Part shown: positions 33,384-40,899 of the stretch, in pieces
Position numbering within the stretch: position 1 is the first letter of the stretch
Layout: every line of letters starts with the position of its first letter
Virus record (IMG/VR): IMGVR_UViG_3300031669_000016
Span: 1 to 64,000 of that record
DNA from: a virus
Reading direction: 5' to 3' (one strand)
DNA: 64,000 bases
Position numbers and translations under genes: made by a program
The notes under the pieces: model-generated
Database searches by the model: none
What the model saw: only the letters and a program-made list of their open reading frames with translations
Told to the model about the DNA's origin: nothing

Positions 33384-33433
33384 TGATATCTCCTCGTCCA
33401 TCTCCCGCCCCAGACATGCCCGCGCCATAACGC

Positions 33434-33859
33434 TCAGTTGTGGGCGGCCTCGTCGCCTCCTGGCCACGGGGTCGCGGTGGATGCGAGGGACCTCTTGCAG
33501 ATAGGACACCTCCCGCCCAGGTGACCCTCGACGAGCGGGGTGCTACAGGCACTACACATATAGGGGGCTCCGGCGTGCTCCGGCCTCTCCCACACAGCAA
33601 CCCACTTCGGGGAGTCGGGGAGGCGGTCAACGACATAGTGCCCCGCCCTCGTCACTCCCATTAGCGCGGCGAGTTCGCCTGGCGTCTCGGGGTCATGGGG
33701 GAAGAATGTCATGCCCCACTCCTCCGCACCGCATTGCCGTATCTGCAACGCTGGACGGTGGCTAGCGCGTACCTCCCTCACCTCCACCTCTGACACCCGC
33801 AGGCCCTCCTCGGGCGGATACTTACTCTCTTCACACAACATATCAGTCTTGTCATCCAT
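33434..33859 (-). CDS. Hypothetical protein with C-terminal zinc ribbon
   Basis: A 141-residue protein, last gene of the leftward block. ATG 33859 overlaps the previous stop and has GGAGGTGA upstream. A four-cysteine ribbon (CSAC...CPIC) lies near the end. The N-terminal part is unassigned. Possibly a small regulatory or adaptor protein. Confidence 0.5.
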   Translation of the reverse strand: MDDKTDMLCEESKYPPEEGLRVSEVEVREVRASHRPALQIRQCGAEEWGMTFFPHDPETPGELAALMGVTRAGHYVVDRLPDSPKWVAVWERPEHAGAPYMCSACSTPLVEGHLGGRCPICKRSLASTATPWPGGDEAAHN

Positions 33860-34203
33860 CACTTCACCTCCGATCCCAAGAATCGCAGCGCATTCACCAC
33901 TCGCCAGTGAACGAGGCTCTGCATCTCCTTCGCCAGCAAGTCAGGATGCTCTCGTGCTAGACGCTCCCAGTCCATGCCATTCAGTGCGGTTTCGAGAATC
34001 AGGAGTTCTCCCTTTGCTTGTTCGACATCAACGAGCTTCGCTTCCCGTAACACCTCAACGTCTATGAGTGCGAGTGCGGTCTCACATCCCAGCATCTCGC
34101 CGCAGTCCTCGCAGTTCATCTCCCGCTTGCTTTCACAGTCTGCTCGGTCGATGATCAGGACGCGATGTACACGATCCAATCGGTCATACACCACTTCACC
34201 CAT
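33859..34203 (-). CDS. Hypothetical protein
   Basis: A 114-residue protein with a short cysteine cluster (CEDCGEMLGC) and helical remainder (VEVLREAKLVDVEQAKGELL). It is coupled to the following gene by an ATG/TGA overlap. A 42-nt gap with TATATGATGTGATAA separates it from the metallophosphoesterase gene upstream. Function unknown. Confidence 0.45.
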   Translation of the reverse strand: MGEVVYDRLDRVHRVLIIDRADCESKREMNCEDCGEMLGCETALALIDVEVLREAKLVDVEQAKGELLILETALNGMDWERLAREHPDLLAKEMQSLVHWRVVNALRFLGSEVK

Positions 34204-34245
34204 TCCATCACCATCCTATATGATGTGATAACGCGTGTCCGTAGA

Positions 34246-35580
34246 CTACTTCTCCACCCGCAACGCTTCGGGCAAGGTTTGCTGGATGAGCTGGTCGAAG
34301 GTTTCTGTCACCGGTGTGTGTACCGTGAACTCGCGCACATCTACACGATCATACTTCGGTTTTGGTGAGAGGTAGAGGGGCCACCTGGATGTGAAGCCAA
34401 TCTTCGGGTTGTGGAAGAGTAGGCCTTGTGTGGCCTGACTAGCCGCACGCATCTTCCCAATCGAGTACTTCGAACCGGGTACCCAAGTCCCGTTCATAAT
34501 CCATCCCGGTGTTTCGGCATAGCGGTGGTGGTGCCCCACGATCACTGAGTCGTACACCAATCCGGTAAGATCGATCCATTCGGCACGCGCCCTATCCAAT
34601 CCGTAGTAAGGGATGCGGTTCCATGCTCGAATGTCTTGGCCATGGCTGACCAGATAGTTCCACGGCTCGTCGCGATCTACAGAGGGTTCGGAGAAGGCCA
34701 CGAATGGGGACCGGCTGAGATGCAAGCGGATGTGGGGTTGATCACGTAGCAGGAGCTGTACCATCATGTAGACCATACGATCCGCATTGAACGTGGTCGT
34801 CTGTGTTCGGCCATGGTTGCCATCGCAGGCAATGATCTCGATCTCCTCGAACAAGGTCCCGCAATGCAGCGCCATGTCGGCAAGAATGTAGGCGGCGAGG
34901 GAGATCTGCTCCATGAAGAGATCGTCGAGTTCGGCGAACTGCTTGGGATAGATATCTTCACCTGTCGGGAAGTCACCGATCCACGGCATGATGCAGCGCC
35001 GAACGTCCACCGCGCTACGTACTACGGCGAGGCAGTCGGCAAGATTGGTCTTCCAACGTCTGATCTCGTCGAATAGGATGCTTTTGTTGAACGCGGTGAG
35101 TCCTGCTGTTTCCTCTCGGGTATGGAACGCGCCGACATGCATGTCCGAAACGATGGGCATGGCAAACTCGGGCAGGCGTTGCTTCGCGTCTTTGACCGGT
35201 TTGATGTGGGGGATCTTGATCGGCTCGAAGCTTTGCAGGCAGGACTGTATGGTATCGACGAAGATCTCTTCCCATGCCGCGGCGCGCCGCGCCTTACGCT
35301 CCGCAGCCACTAACTTGCCTTTGAGTTCTTGTATCGATGGCGGTACGGGAGCTGGTGGCGGTACCGAATCGGCACTCACCAACTCAATTGATGCATCGAT
35401 CTCCCCAGCCTCGATCATTCGGGCAAGACGGAACCGTAATGCCGAAACGGTCTTGCATCCCAACACTTTGTAGTAGCGGCGTGCCCACTCCTCGCGTGTG
35501 ATGTCCTCAGCTACCGGAGGATTGGCTTTGTAGGCGCGCCGGATGATCTCGTTCAGAACGGCGTTTGGCTTACCTGACAC
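34246..35580 (-). CDS. Calcineurin-like metallophosphoesterase with N-terminal helical domain
   Basis: A 444-residue protein. Residues 1-60 look like a winged-helix or HTH segment (WARRYYKVLGCKTVSALRFR), followed by a coiled linker. The C-terminal phosphoesterase has the metal motifs SDMHVG (around 145-150), GDFPTGED, CDGNHGR, a histidine in VSHGQD and VGHHHR, matching the D-x-H / GD / GNH / H / GHxH series. Start is GTG 35580 with AAGGAGTGG. The substrate may be nucleic acid or nucleotide. It is distinct from the SbcD homologue at 42372. Confidence 0.8.
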   Translation of the reverse strand: MSGKPNAVLNEIIRRAYKANPPVAEDITREEWARRYYKVLGCKTVSALRFRLARMIEAGEIDASIELVSADSVPPPAPVPPSIQELKGKLVAAERKARRAAAWEEIFVDTIQSCLQSFEPIKIPHIKPVKDAKQRLPEFAMPIVSDMHVGAFHTREETAGLTAFNKSILFDEIRRWKTNLADCLAVVRSAVDVRRCIMPWIGDFPTGEDIYPKQFAELDDLFMEQISLAAYILADMALHCGTLFEEIEIIACDGNHGRTQTTTFNADRMVYMMVQLLLRDQPHIRLHLSRSPFVAFSEPSVDRDEPWNYLVSHGQDIRAWNRIPYYGLDRARAEWIDLTGLVYDSVIVGHHHRYAETPGWIMNGTWVPGSKYSIGKMRAASQATQGLLFHNPKIGFTSRWPLYLSPKPKYDRVDVREFTVHTPVTETFDQLIQQTLPEALRVEK

Positions 35581-35594
35581 ATCTCACCACTCCT

Positions 35595-36581
35595 TCATAA
35601 CGCTTTCTGATAGGCATCGTACAGCAGTTTCCCGGCTCGCTTCCATGTAAAGTTATCTCGGATATGCCGCGCCAGCGACTCGTTGCGACGGGGCCATCGC
35701 GACATCGCCACTTCCCAAGCTGTGCGCGTCGCAACTACATGAGTCTCGGGGTAACCGGCACGTCCGTAGTGGGCGTAGTCGCCGAGGTATTCTTGTATCG
35801 CTGGAATGTCTGTGGTCACGACCTCACAACCAGTGATGCCAGCTTCGAGGTTGGTCAGACCGGGATTATCGTAGTGTGTGGGTAGGACGCTTACTGCCGC
35901 ACCGGCGAACCAGTGCATTATCTCGCTGTGAGGACGCGCGCCCATAAGATGGATCCAGGGTCGCCCCTCCGCGATCTGTTCACAACGCGCATAGACCGGA
36001 TGGCGGCAATCGCCGATGCAGTAGATTGGGAACTTCAGATCTGCGTCAACCATGGCCTGAAGGAACTTATCCTGTGCCTTCCTGTCCTCGTAGCGCGCGG
36101 CGAGGATGACATAGGGTTCGTGTGGTACGACCCCATAGTCGGGTTGTGCTAAGTACCAATCCGCGGGCGCGCCTGTCGGAATCCAGATGCTCTTCGCCTC
36201 TAACACATCGGCAGGCAGGCCGAGATCATAGGCGAGTTCGAATGGTTCGCGATGGATGTTGATGAAGAGGAAACGGGCCTGCAACGCGATCTCGGCACAG
36301 CGTTCACGTGAAATGAAAAAGATGCCAGGACTGTGGATGGTCTGGATGACCAGCGGTACACCGCGTTCCTTAGCGATCTGAGCGGCTTGATCCGCTTCTT
36401 GTAGGATGATGTTGAAGGCGTGAACCAACTGGAACTGTTCTCGCCGCCAATCGACGTCGTGACAATGGATCACTTCAACATCGGGTGGGAGATGTTGCCG
36501 TAACATCTTCCGCTGCGTCTCATCGCCGCCCTGATGCGCCCCCTTCTCGTATGGAGTGCGGTTGACGGTCAGTACCCTCAT
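35595..36581 (-). CDS. Family-4-like glycosyltransferase
   Basis: A 328-residue GT-B protein. The N-terminal domain starts MRVLTVNRTPYEKGAHQGGD; the C-terminal domain includes YVILAARYEDRKAQDKFLQA and YDNPGLTNLEAGITGCEVV, the donor-binding E-rich motif of GT4 enzymes. Its ATG overlaps the upstream phosphatase stop. A diverged copy of its first 18 codons lies beyond that phosphatase gene at 37373-37429, implying the phosphatase was inserted at the start of this gene. Confidence 0.8.
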   Translation of the reverse strand: MRVLTVNRTPYEKGAHQGGDETQRKMLRQHLPPDVEVIHCHDVDWRREQFQLVHAFNIILQEADQAAQIAKERGVPLVIQTIHSPGIFFISRERCAEIALQARFLFINIHREPFELAYDLGLPADVLEAKSIWIPTGAPADWYLAQPDYGVVPHEPYVILAARYEDRKAQDKFLQAMVDADLKFPIYCIGDCRHPVYARCEQIAEGRPWIHLMGARPHSEIMHWFAGAAVSVLPTHYDNPGLTNLEAGITGCEVVTTDIPAIQEYLGDYAHYGRAGYPETHVVATRTAWEVAMSRWPRRNESLARHIRDNFTWKRAGKLLYDAYQKAL

Positions 36582-37372
36582 ACCATTTCATCTGGCTGAT
36601 CAAAGAATAGCTCAACAGTGCCCGTTCTTGGGTTCCTACATCCAACAGTCATACCGCGCCTATCCCCAGTCGCCAGAACTACGCGCTGATACTCCATTGG
36701 ATCATTGGGTTGTCCGAATTGGCTCCGCCAATCCCAATATCGGAAGGCCACTTTTCCCGCGTCATTCAGATTTGCGTAGCTATAATCCGCTGGGACATTG
36801 CCCTCGTATAGTAGGTAGCGACTACTTTCTTTGGCCGAACACCCCGAATCGTTCATCCAGGAGGCTTTTAGACAGCCCCCCAACTTCCGACAATAACGGC
36901 GACGGGGTACCAGTACACCGCTGAGATACGCATCGATTGAACATGTGTAGCAACGCGGAAGTTTGTCCTTGCCGATGGTGGCGGCAATCTGATATTCAAT
37001 GCCCTTCCCATAGCCAAGACACCGCAGCACAGCATATGCAAGGGATGGTGAACGTGCCCTACCAGCCATGCAATGAATCAGCAGTTTGTGTGTCTGTCCG
37101 CTCAGGGCACCCAATGCAAAGTCCAATGCCGACTCTAAGAGTTGGGGGGTCCATGGCATTCTATCATCTTCCAAGTTGATACGATGCAATCGAACGTTGT
37201 GTGTCCGCGCCCAAGAGACTTCGGCGTCTGGCCCATTCTCGTGGCATCTGTCATTGTCATGGAAGAACGCGATGATATAGGTGAATCCTTCATGGACGAG
37301 GCGTTCCATATCGCTTTGGTGGCCGATACAGCCAGAGATCGCAAGTTGCTTTGTGAGTCGGATGATGTTCAT
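36578..37372 (-). CDS. Dual-specificity protein phosphatase-like protein
   Basis: A 264-residue protein. The catalytic P-loop H100-C101-MAGRA-R107-S fits CX5R of cysteine phosphatases, preceded by LHRINLEDDRMP (general acid region, D around 70) and a C-terminal helix. Residues about 150-264 are an unassigned extension with several cysteines. It would dephosphorylate protein, RNA 5' ends or a nucleotide. It lies between the sigma factor and a glycosyltransferase, and the remnant next to it marks it as a cassette acquisition. No ribosome site stands before ATG 37372. Confidence 0.75.
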   Translation of the reverse strand: MNIIRLTKQLAISGCIGHQSDMERLVHEGFTYIIAFFHDNDRCHENGPDAEVSWARTHNVRLHRINLEDDRMPWTPQLLESALDFALGALSGQTHKLLIHCMAGRARSPSLAYAVLRCLGYGKGIEYQIAATIGKDKLPRCYTCSIDAYLSGVLVPRRRYCRKLGGCLKASWMNDSGCSAKESSRYLLYEGNVPADYSYANLNDAGKVAFRYWDWRSQFGQPNDPMEYQRVVLATGDRRGMTVGCRNPRTGTVELFFDQPDEMV

Positions 37373-37429
37373 CTAGCCTCGGTGCGCGCCTTTCTCGAAT
37401 GGTGGACGATTGATAGTCAGGACTTTCAT
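37373..37429 (-). pseudogene. Remnant of a glycosyltransferase N-terminus (18 codons)
   Basis: From ATG 37429 the frame reads MKVLTINRPPFEKGAHRG and stops at TAG 37375-37373. The intact glycosyltransferase starts MRVLTVNRTPYEKGAHQG, so 13 of 18 residues match. The remnant's ATG overlaps the sigma-factor stop (ATGA), indicating that a glycosyltransferase once followed the sigma gene directly before the phosphatase cassette came in. Confidence 0.75.
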
Positions 37430-38010
37430 GGCTGAAGACGCTCCCTTACACGTTGGAGTCGACGCCGCGTCTTACGCAGCACACGGTACAAGGCGGGATC
37501 CTTGGTTATTTCCTCGCCTGCCAACAAGCGCCCCAACGCATCCAATTCGATGTCTGTGAGATGTGCCTTGATGAAGATCTCCTCCAAAGCTATCCTGTCC
37601 AGAACTACCCGTTCTGGATCTGCCGAGCCATCAACACACAAGGTTTCGCGCTGGTTCTCATCAAAGTCTTCTAGCGCCACGATCTGCGGGATGCGATCGG
37701 TGCGGCTGTCTCGAAAAACTGAGCTGGGTATTCGTATCAGGAAGGAGTGGCGGAGCCGCCATTTCTGTATCGCTCGTGTTGCAGTCTTTTTCAGATAGGC
37801 CCCTTGCTGTGCCATCGGTCGTGTTGTGTCCAGTCGGTTGCGCACCGCATCCATAATTGCTACGCGGCCCACCTGCGCGAGGTCTTCCTGTTTGTCCCGA
37901 TCAGTTGTGAGTCTGCGTGCCTCGCGCTGCAATACCTTGTCGAAGCATGCCAGCCAGTAGTCCAGTACGGCGGGATCGTTGGTGCCGCGCTGTTTCGACT
38001 GACCAGCCAA
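37426..38010 (-). CDS. RNA polymerase sigma-70-family factor (phage-encoded)
   Basis: A 194-residue protein. Region 2 is visible in QEDLAQVGRVAIMDAVRNRL (about 41-60), then YLKKTATRAIQKWRLRHSFL and IRIPSSVFRDSR, the order of sigma regions 2.1-2.4 and the start of 3 (R-x-P-SSV). A C-terminal helical domain (TDIELDALGRLLAGEEITKD ... RKTRRRLQRVRERL) is in place of region 4. Such small phage sigmas redirect host polymerase to phage promoters. TTG start overlaps the previous TGA. It could alternatively be an anti-sigma-insensitive sporulation-type sigma relative. Confidence 0.7.
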   Translation of the reverse strand: MAGQSKQRGTNDPAVLDYWLACFDKVLQREARRLTTDRDKQEDLAQVGRVAIMDAVRNRLDTTRPMAQQGAYLKKTATRAIQKWRLRHSFLIRIPSSVFRDSRTDRIPQIVALEDFDENQRETLCVDGSADPERVVLDRIALEEIFIKAHLTDIELDALGRLLAGEEITKDPALYRVLRKTRRRLQRVRERLQP

Positions 38011-38901
38011 TCAGAACTCACCGCCATCCTTCCACTTCGTGGTGTAGTCAGCACCTACGGTAACTGGCAGTCGGGCCTGCCAACGCCCCCGCCAACGGTT
38101 GTAGTTGAGCGTATACATCAACTGATCGTAGTTCAGAAGGCCGGCCGGGAGCTCTCTGATGCCCAACCCTTCGGCGACTGCACGCGCCTGATCACCATAG
38201 GCAGGTTGGGAACCGGCCGCACCTCCACCATGGTCGGCTCGAATCGGTAAGGTGCGGATGTGCCATCCCGCTGCCAACCACGCACAGCAGACCTCGCGGT
38301 CGTACCAGTGATGGAGGCCGGGATAGTCCTGATCGAGAAGAGTTGGGATTGTGTCGGTACGATAGAAGATGCCGCAGCCGTCAAGAGTAGCCGAAGCCAT
38401 TCCGTCATCAGGTGTCCACGCGCCATGGATGCGCCATATCTCACCGGTTCCGTTGCCCCCCCATTGCTTACCAATCAGACGGGAGTGGGTACCGATACGC
38501 CCCCCATCCGGTGCCAGTCCGAACGCACCGACTAAACCGGCAAGGCCCAGCTTCGCATCTTCCTCGAAGGCGTGTGCGATACAAAGATCCCATCCGACAT
38601 CCCAGATCAAGACATCGTAATGGATGAAGGCGAGGATGTCGGCATCGGTGTAGTCGGCGGCGTATCGGATCGACTCGAAAACGCCCAAGCTTTGATCCGG
38701 CACGAAGTAGCGGGTGTGTCCCCGGTCTTTCGTGATGGTGCCGCAAAGTCCGGCATGCGTTGTAATCACGTCGAGATCAGGGGTGTTGTCGACAACAATG
38801 ATCTCGGTGCCCGAATCGGAAACTGTCCGCACGACCTGAGCAAGACATGCCTCAAGTAGGTCTGTTCGACCAAGTACTGGAATCGCGACTGCGACCCTCA
38901 T
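38011..38901 (-). CDS. Glycosyltransferase family 2
   Basis: A 296-residue GT-A protein starting MRVAVAIPVLGRTDLLEACL, with EIIVVDNTPD (nucleotide-sugar site), DILAFIHYDVLIWD in the DxD position and DGCGIFYRTDTIPTL plus HHWYDREVCCAWLAAGWHI (acceptor/catalytic region). First gene downstream of the promoter at 38941-38969. ATG 38901 follows GGGGTGAGACTAG. Target unknown, perhaps the same glycan pathway as the transferases in the virion block. Confidence 0.8.
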   Translation of the reverse strand: MRVAVAIPVLGRTDLLEACLAQVVRTVSDSGTEIIVVDNTPDLDVITTHAGLCGTITKDRGHTRYFVPDQSLGVFESIRYAADYTDADILAFIHYDVLIWDVGWDLCIAHAFEEDAKLGLAGLVGAFGLAPDGGRIGTHSRLIGKQWGGNGTGEIWRIHGAWTPDDGMASATLDGCGIFYRTDTIPTLLDQDYPGLHHWYDREVCCAWLAAGWHIRTLPIRADHGGGAAGSQPAYGDQARAVAEGLGIRELPAGLLNYDQLMYTLNYNRWRGRWQARLPVTVGADYTTKWKDGGEF

Positions 38902-38934
38902 CTAGTCTCACCCCGATGTATCCCACCAACAATC

Positions 38935-38969
38935 TACTATAGTATACCACAGTACCTACGGGTTGTCAT
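38935..38969 (-). promoter_or_regulatory. Strong sigma-70-type promoter with palindromic -10 region
   Basis: Leftward: ATGACA (38969-38964), exactly 17 nt, then TATACT (38946-38941). The -10 is embedded in the 17-mer TGTGGTATACTATAGTA (38951-38935), which contains the perfect palindrome TACTATAGTA and looks like an operator. An almost identical inverted copy (16/17) lies inside the CRISPR array at 39053-39069. The promoter drives the glycosyltransferase-sigma-phosphatase group. Confidence 0.75.
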
Positions 38970-39021
38970 CTTTGCATGCCTAGATCCTACCCATAATCGA
39001 AGATTTGAGGCGAAAGCTTCG

Positions 39022-39400
39022 ACCAGCATCCTCGCGCGCGTAGGAGTGACTGTGTGGTATACCATAGTAATCGTGCCCTCGCGCGCGTGGAAGTAACCAA
39101 CAGTAAGGCGGCAACGGAACCGGCGAGGTCGTCGTGCCCTCGCGCGCGTGGAGGTAACGTGTGGCGCGTTGGGTTTCTGTGGTTTGCTGGTCGTGCCCTC
39201 GCGCGCGTGGGAGTAACGGCCAATATCCTACCCATCTTAGGCAACACATCGTCGTGCCCTCGCGTGCGTGGAAATAACCGCCCTTGTTTCGTCACTGAAG
39301 GCGGTCCAACCGTCGTGCCCTCGCGCGCGAGGGAGTAACCCGGAGGCCGCCAGGAAGAGGGGGAATCCAGAGGTCGTGCCCTCGCGCGCGAGGGAGTAAC
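39022..39400 (-). CRISPR. Mini CRISPR array, six repeats plus one degenerate repeat
   Basis: Six 28-nt repeats lie at 39070-39097, 39131-39158, 39190-39217, 39251-39278, 39312-39339 and 39373-39400. Spacers are 33, 31, 33, 33 and 33 nt and share no obvious sequence. On the plus strand each repeat begins GTCGTGCCCTCGCG and ends TAAC; the two nearest the effector carry the perfect palindrome CCCTCGCGCGCGAGGG, the others vary at 2-5 positions. A degenerate repeat (39022-39050) and a short ~20-nt spacer (39051-39069) end the array distally. Decay away from the effector gene suggests leftward transcription, with the leader on the effector side. Confidence 0.93.
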
Positions 39401-39534
39401 ACTGCCATACCTATCGTCCAAACATGTTTCATCACAATCTCTACCCTCCCTGCGCGCGCCCCGGCGAGGCCGGGGATTAGGATTTGATCCGCGACCAGCC
39501 TTCTCCGGGCTGGTGGCAGGTCGGGGACCCACGA
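39401..39534 (-). ncRNA. Structured region between effector and array: leader and possible tracrRNA/omegaRNA
   Basis: This 134-nt gap holds no gene. On the minus strand it contains hairpins ACCAGCC/GGCTGGT (39514-39494) and CCCCGGC/GCCGGGG (39475-39459, 3-nt loop). Then comes an anti-repeat-like segment GCGCGCGCAGGGAGGGTAG (39459-39441) that could pair with the GTTACTCCCTCGCGCGC half of the leftward-read repeat. About 40 nt of unstructured sequence leads to the first repeat. Hairpins plus anti-repeat are what a tracrRNA of compact type V systems, or an omegaRNA scaffold of TnpB, would look like. Because the repeat core is palindromic, a decayed repeat copy cannot be excluded. Confidence 0.5.
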
Positions 39535-40899
39535 CTATTTAGCCCCCACTCTCAACGCTCCAAAGGAGCGGTGGAACCCTCGATAGCCTCCTGATGTATT
39601 CCACTCCGCCTTGCGATAAAACGCCCGCCGAGCGATGTTCACAGCAGCTGCCTCGTCGGCGTCGAAATTGACATCACAAGCCGGACAGTAGAGATCTTCA
39701 CCTTCCCGTTTGGCATCCTCCCCACACCGAGGACAAATCAACGATGAGTAAGCAGCGAAGACCTCGCGTGGTGGTAACATACCAGCCATCCGCAACTTGT
39801 AGCTGAGGATATGACCCATCTTGGCATACTGGGAACGTATAAATGCGCCGCTTGTCTGTAGGTTGAGATCTTCCATCACTACCAACGAGTGGTGCTCAAC
39901 GGCCAACGCAACCAACGCATTGGCGATTGTGTGGAGCATCTGCTCTTGGTGTCGACGCTGCCAGGCTTGACGACGCACATGCCGACCACGCCTCTGTGCG
40001 GCCTGGCGCTTCCGTCCCAATAGGATCTGTAGAGGACGCACGTCCCGACCAAGGCTCCCAACTCTGAGTGGTCGACCCTCTTTGTCTATGATTGCGTATG
40101 CCGCCTGTTTGATGATGCCGCGATCAACTCCAAGATAGGTTTCCTCTTCACCCCGCTCCATACTCTCGACTTGGAACTCGAAGCTTATATGTAGGAAGTA
40201 CTCGCCATCGCGCCGACAAAGGCAGGCACAGCGCGCCTTCCCTTTCGTGAGATATTCCTCTTCGTGCCATATCCCAAACGCGAGTGGGAAACGCAACCTT
40301 GTAGGCTTCTGTGGCTTCGGCTGCACCGGTAGTGATACCACCCACTTCTCGTTGTCGAGTCGTTCGAGAGCAAAATCTCGGGCGCGTACATAGAGAAGCG
40401 GCCTGACAATCTCGCGCTCCTCACGTAGCAGACGGGATTGCCACGCTTGGTGGTCGAATGGATCACCAACCCACTCAGCGGCCTCTGCAAGGGCCTTCTG
40501 GTACCCATCAGACTGATATCCGTACAGTGGTGAGGGGTACTGGGGTTCATCAGTTGCGTCCTCATGGTTCTTCCTATCTTCCCAGGCCTGTCGTAGTTTG
40601 CAGTACGAAACAAGGTTCGTTAGGATATCTGATACTAAGCCGTCATATAGAGCGCTTGGCAAATCCGTTGCTGATAGCAAAGGACGGATTTCCTTCATTG
40701 CATTGAAGGGGCTGGGGAGTCTCTTACCATCGTGGAGATCACGAATCCACAGATCAGCCATGGGGCGGCAGCGCTCCAATGTATCTATATAGGCCTTGCT
40801 GTAACGGGCGAATACCTGGTCTAGGAGGGCACGTTTTCCAGTACCGGGATTGTATAGTTTGAGGATGGCTGTTTTCTGTACGATGACTGTGCACCTCAT
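39535..40899 (-). CDS. Compact RuvC-family RNA-guided nuclease (TnpB/Cas12-like effector)
   Basis: A 454-residue protein. N-terminal strand CTVIVQKTAILKLYNP and helical REC-like part (residues 20-185), a second beta segment (185-245), then a RuvC nuclease: GVDRG with D259, VMEDLNL with E343, a zinc ribbon C389-PRC...C405-PAC, and FDADEAAAVNIARR with D415. All three acidic catalytic residues and all four cysteines are present, unlike dead effectors of the Cas12k/Cas12m kind. Length is between TnpB (~400) and Cas12f/Cas12n-size proteins. The gene is followed in the same direction by hairpins and a CRISPR array, favouring a type V-U-like effector over a plain IS TnpB; no transposase or element ends were seen. 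Confidence 0.85.
   Translation of the reverse strand: MRCTVIVQKTAILKLYNPGTGKRALLDQVFARYSKAYIDTLERCRPMADLWIRDLHDGKRLPSPFNAMKEIRPLLSATDLPSALYDGLVSDILTNLVSYCKLRQAWEDRKNHEDATDEPQYPSPLYGYQSDGYQKALAEAAEWVGDPFDHQAWQSRLLREEREIVRPLLYVRARDFALERLDNEKWVVSLPVQPKPQKPTRLRFPLAFGIWHEEEYLTKGKARCACLCRRDGEYFLHISFEFQVESMERGEEETYLGVDRGIIKQAAYAIIDKEGRPLRVGSLGRDVRPLQILLGRKRQAAQRRGRHVRRQAWQRRHQEQMLHTIANALVALAVEHHSLVVMEDLNLQTSGAFIRSQYAKMGHILSYKLRMAGMLPPREVFAAYSSLICPRCGEDAKREGEDLYCPACDVNFDADEAAAVNIARRAFYRKAEWNTSGGYRGFHRSFGALRVGAK

Noticed and set aside
34202-34245. Promoter in the gap before the 34203 gene (CGGACA-17-TAGGAT)
   Set aside because: Both boxes match consensus at only four of six positions and the start would fall on the ATG; too weak to list.
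38987-39532. 181-aa minus-strand ORF across the CRISPR array
   Set aside because: Its sequence is a periodic translation of the repeats (ARAR-type motifs every ~20 residues); repeats with unrelated spacers explain it better than a protein.
39535-40899. Reading the effector as a plain IS200/IS605-type insertion
   Set aside because: No TnpA, no recognisable element ends, and an array with a structured leader lies exactly where a transposon right end would be; kept only as an alternative.
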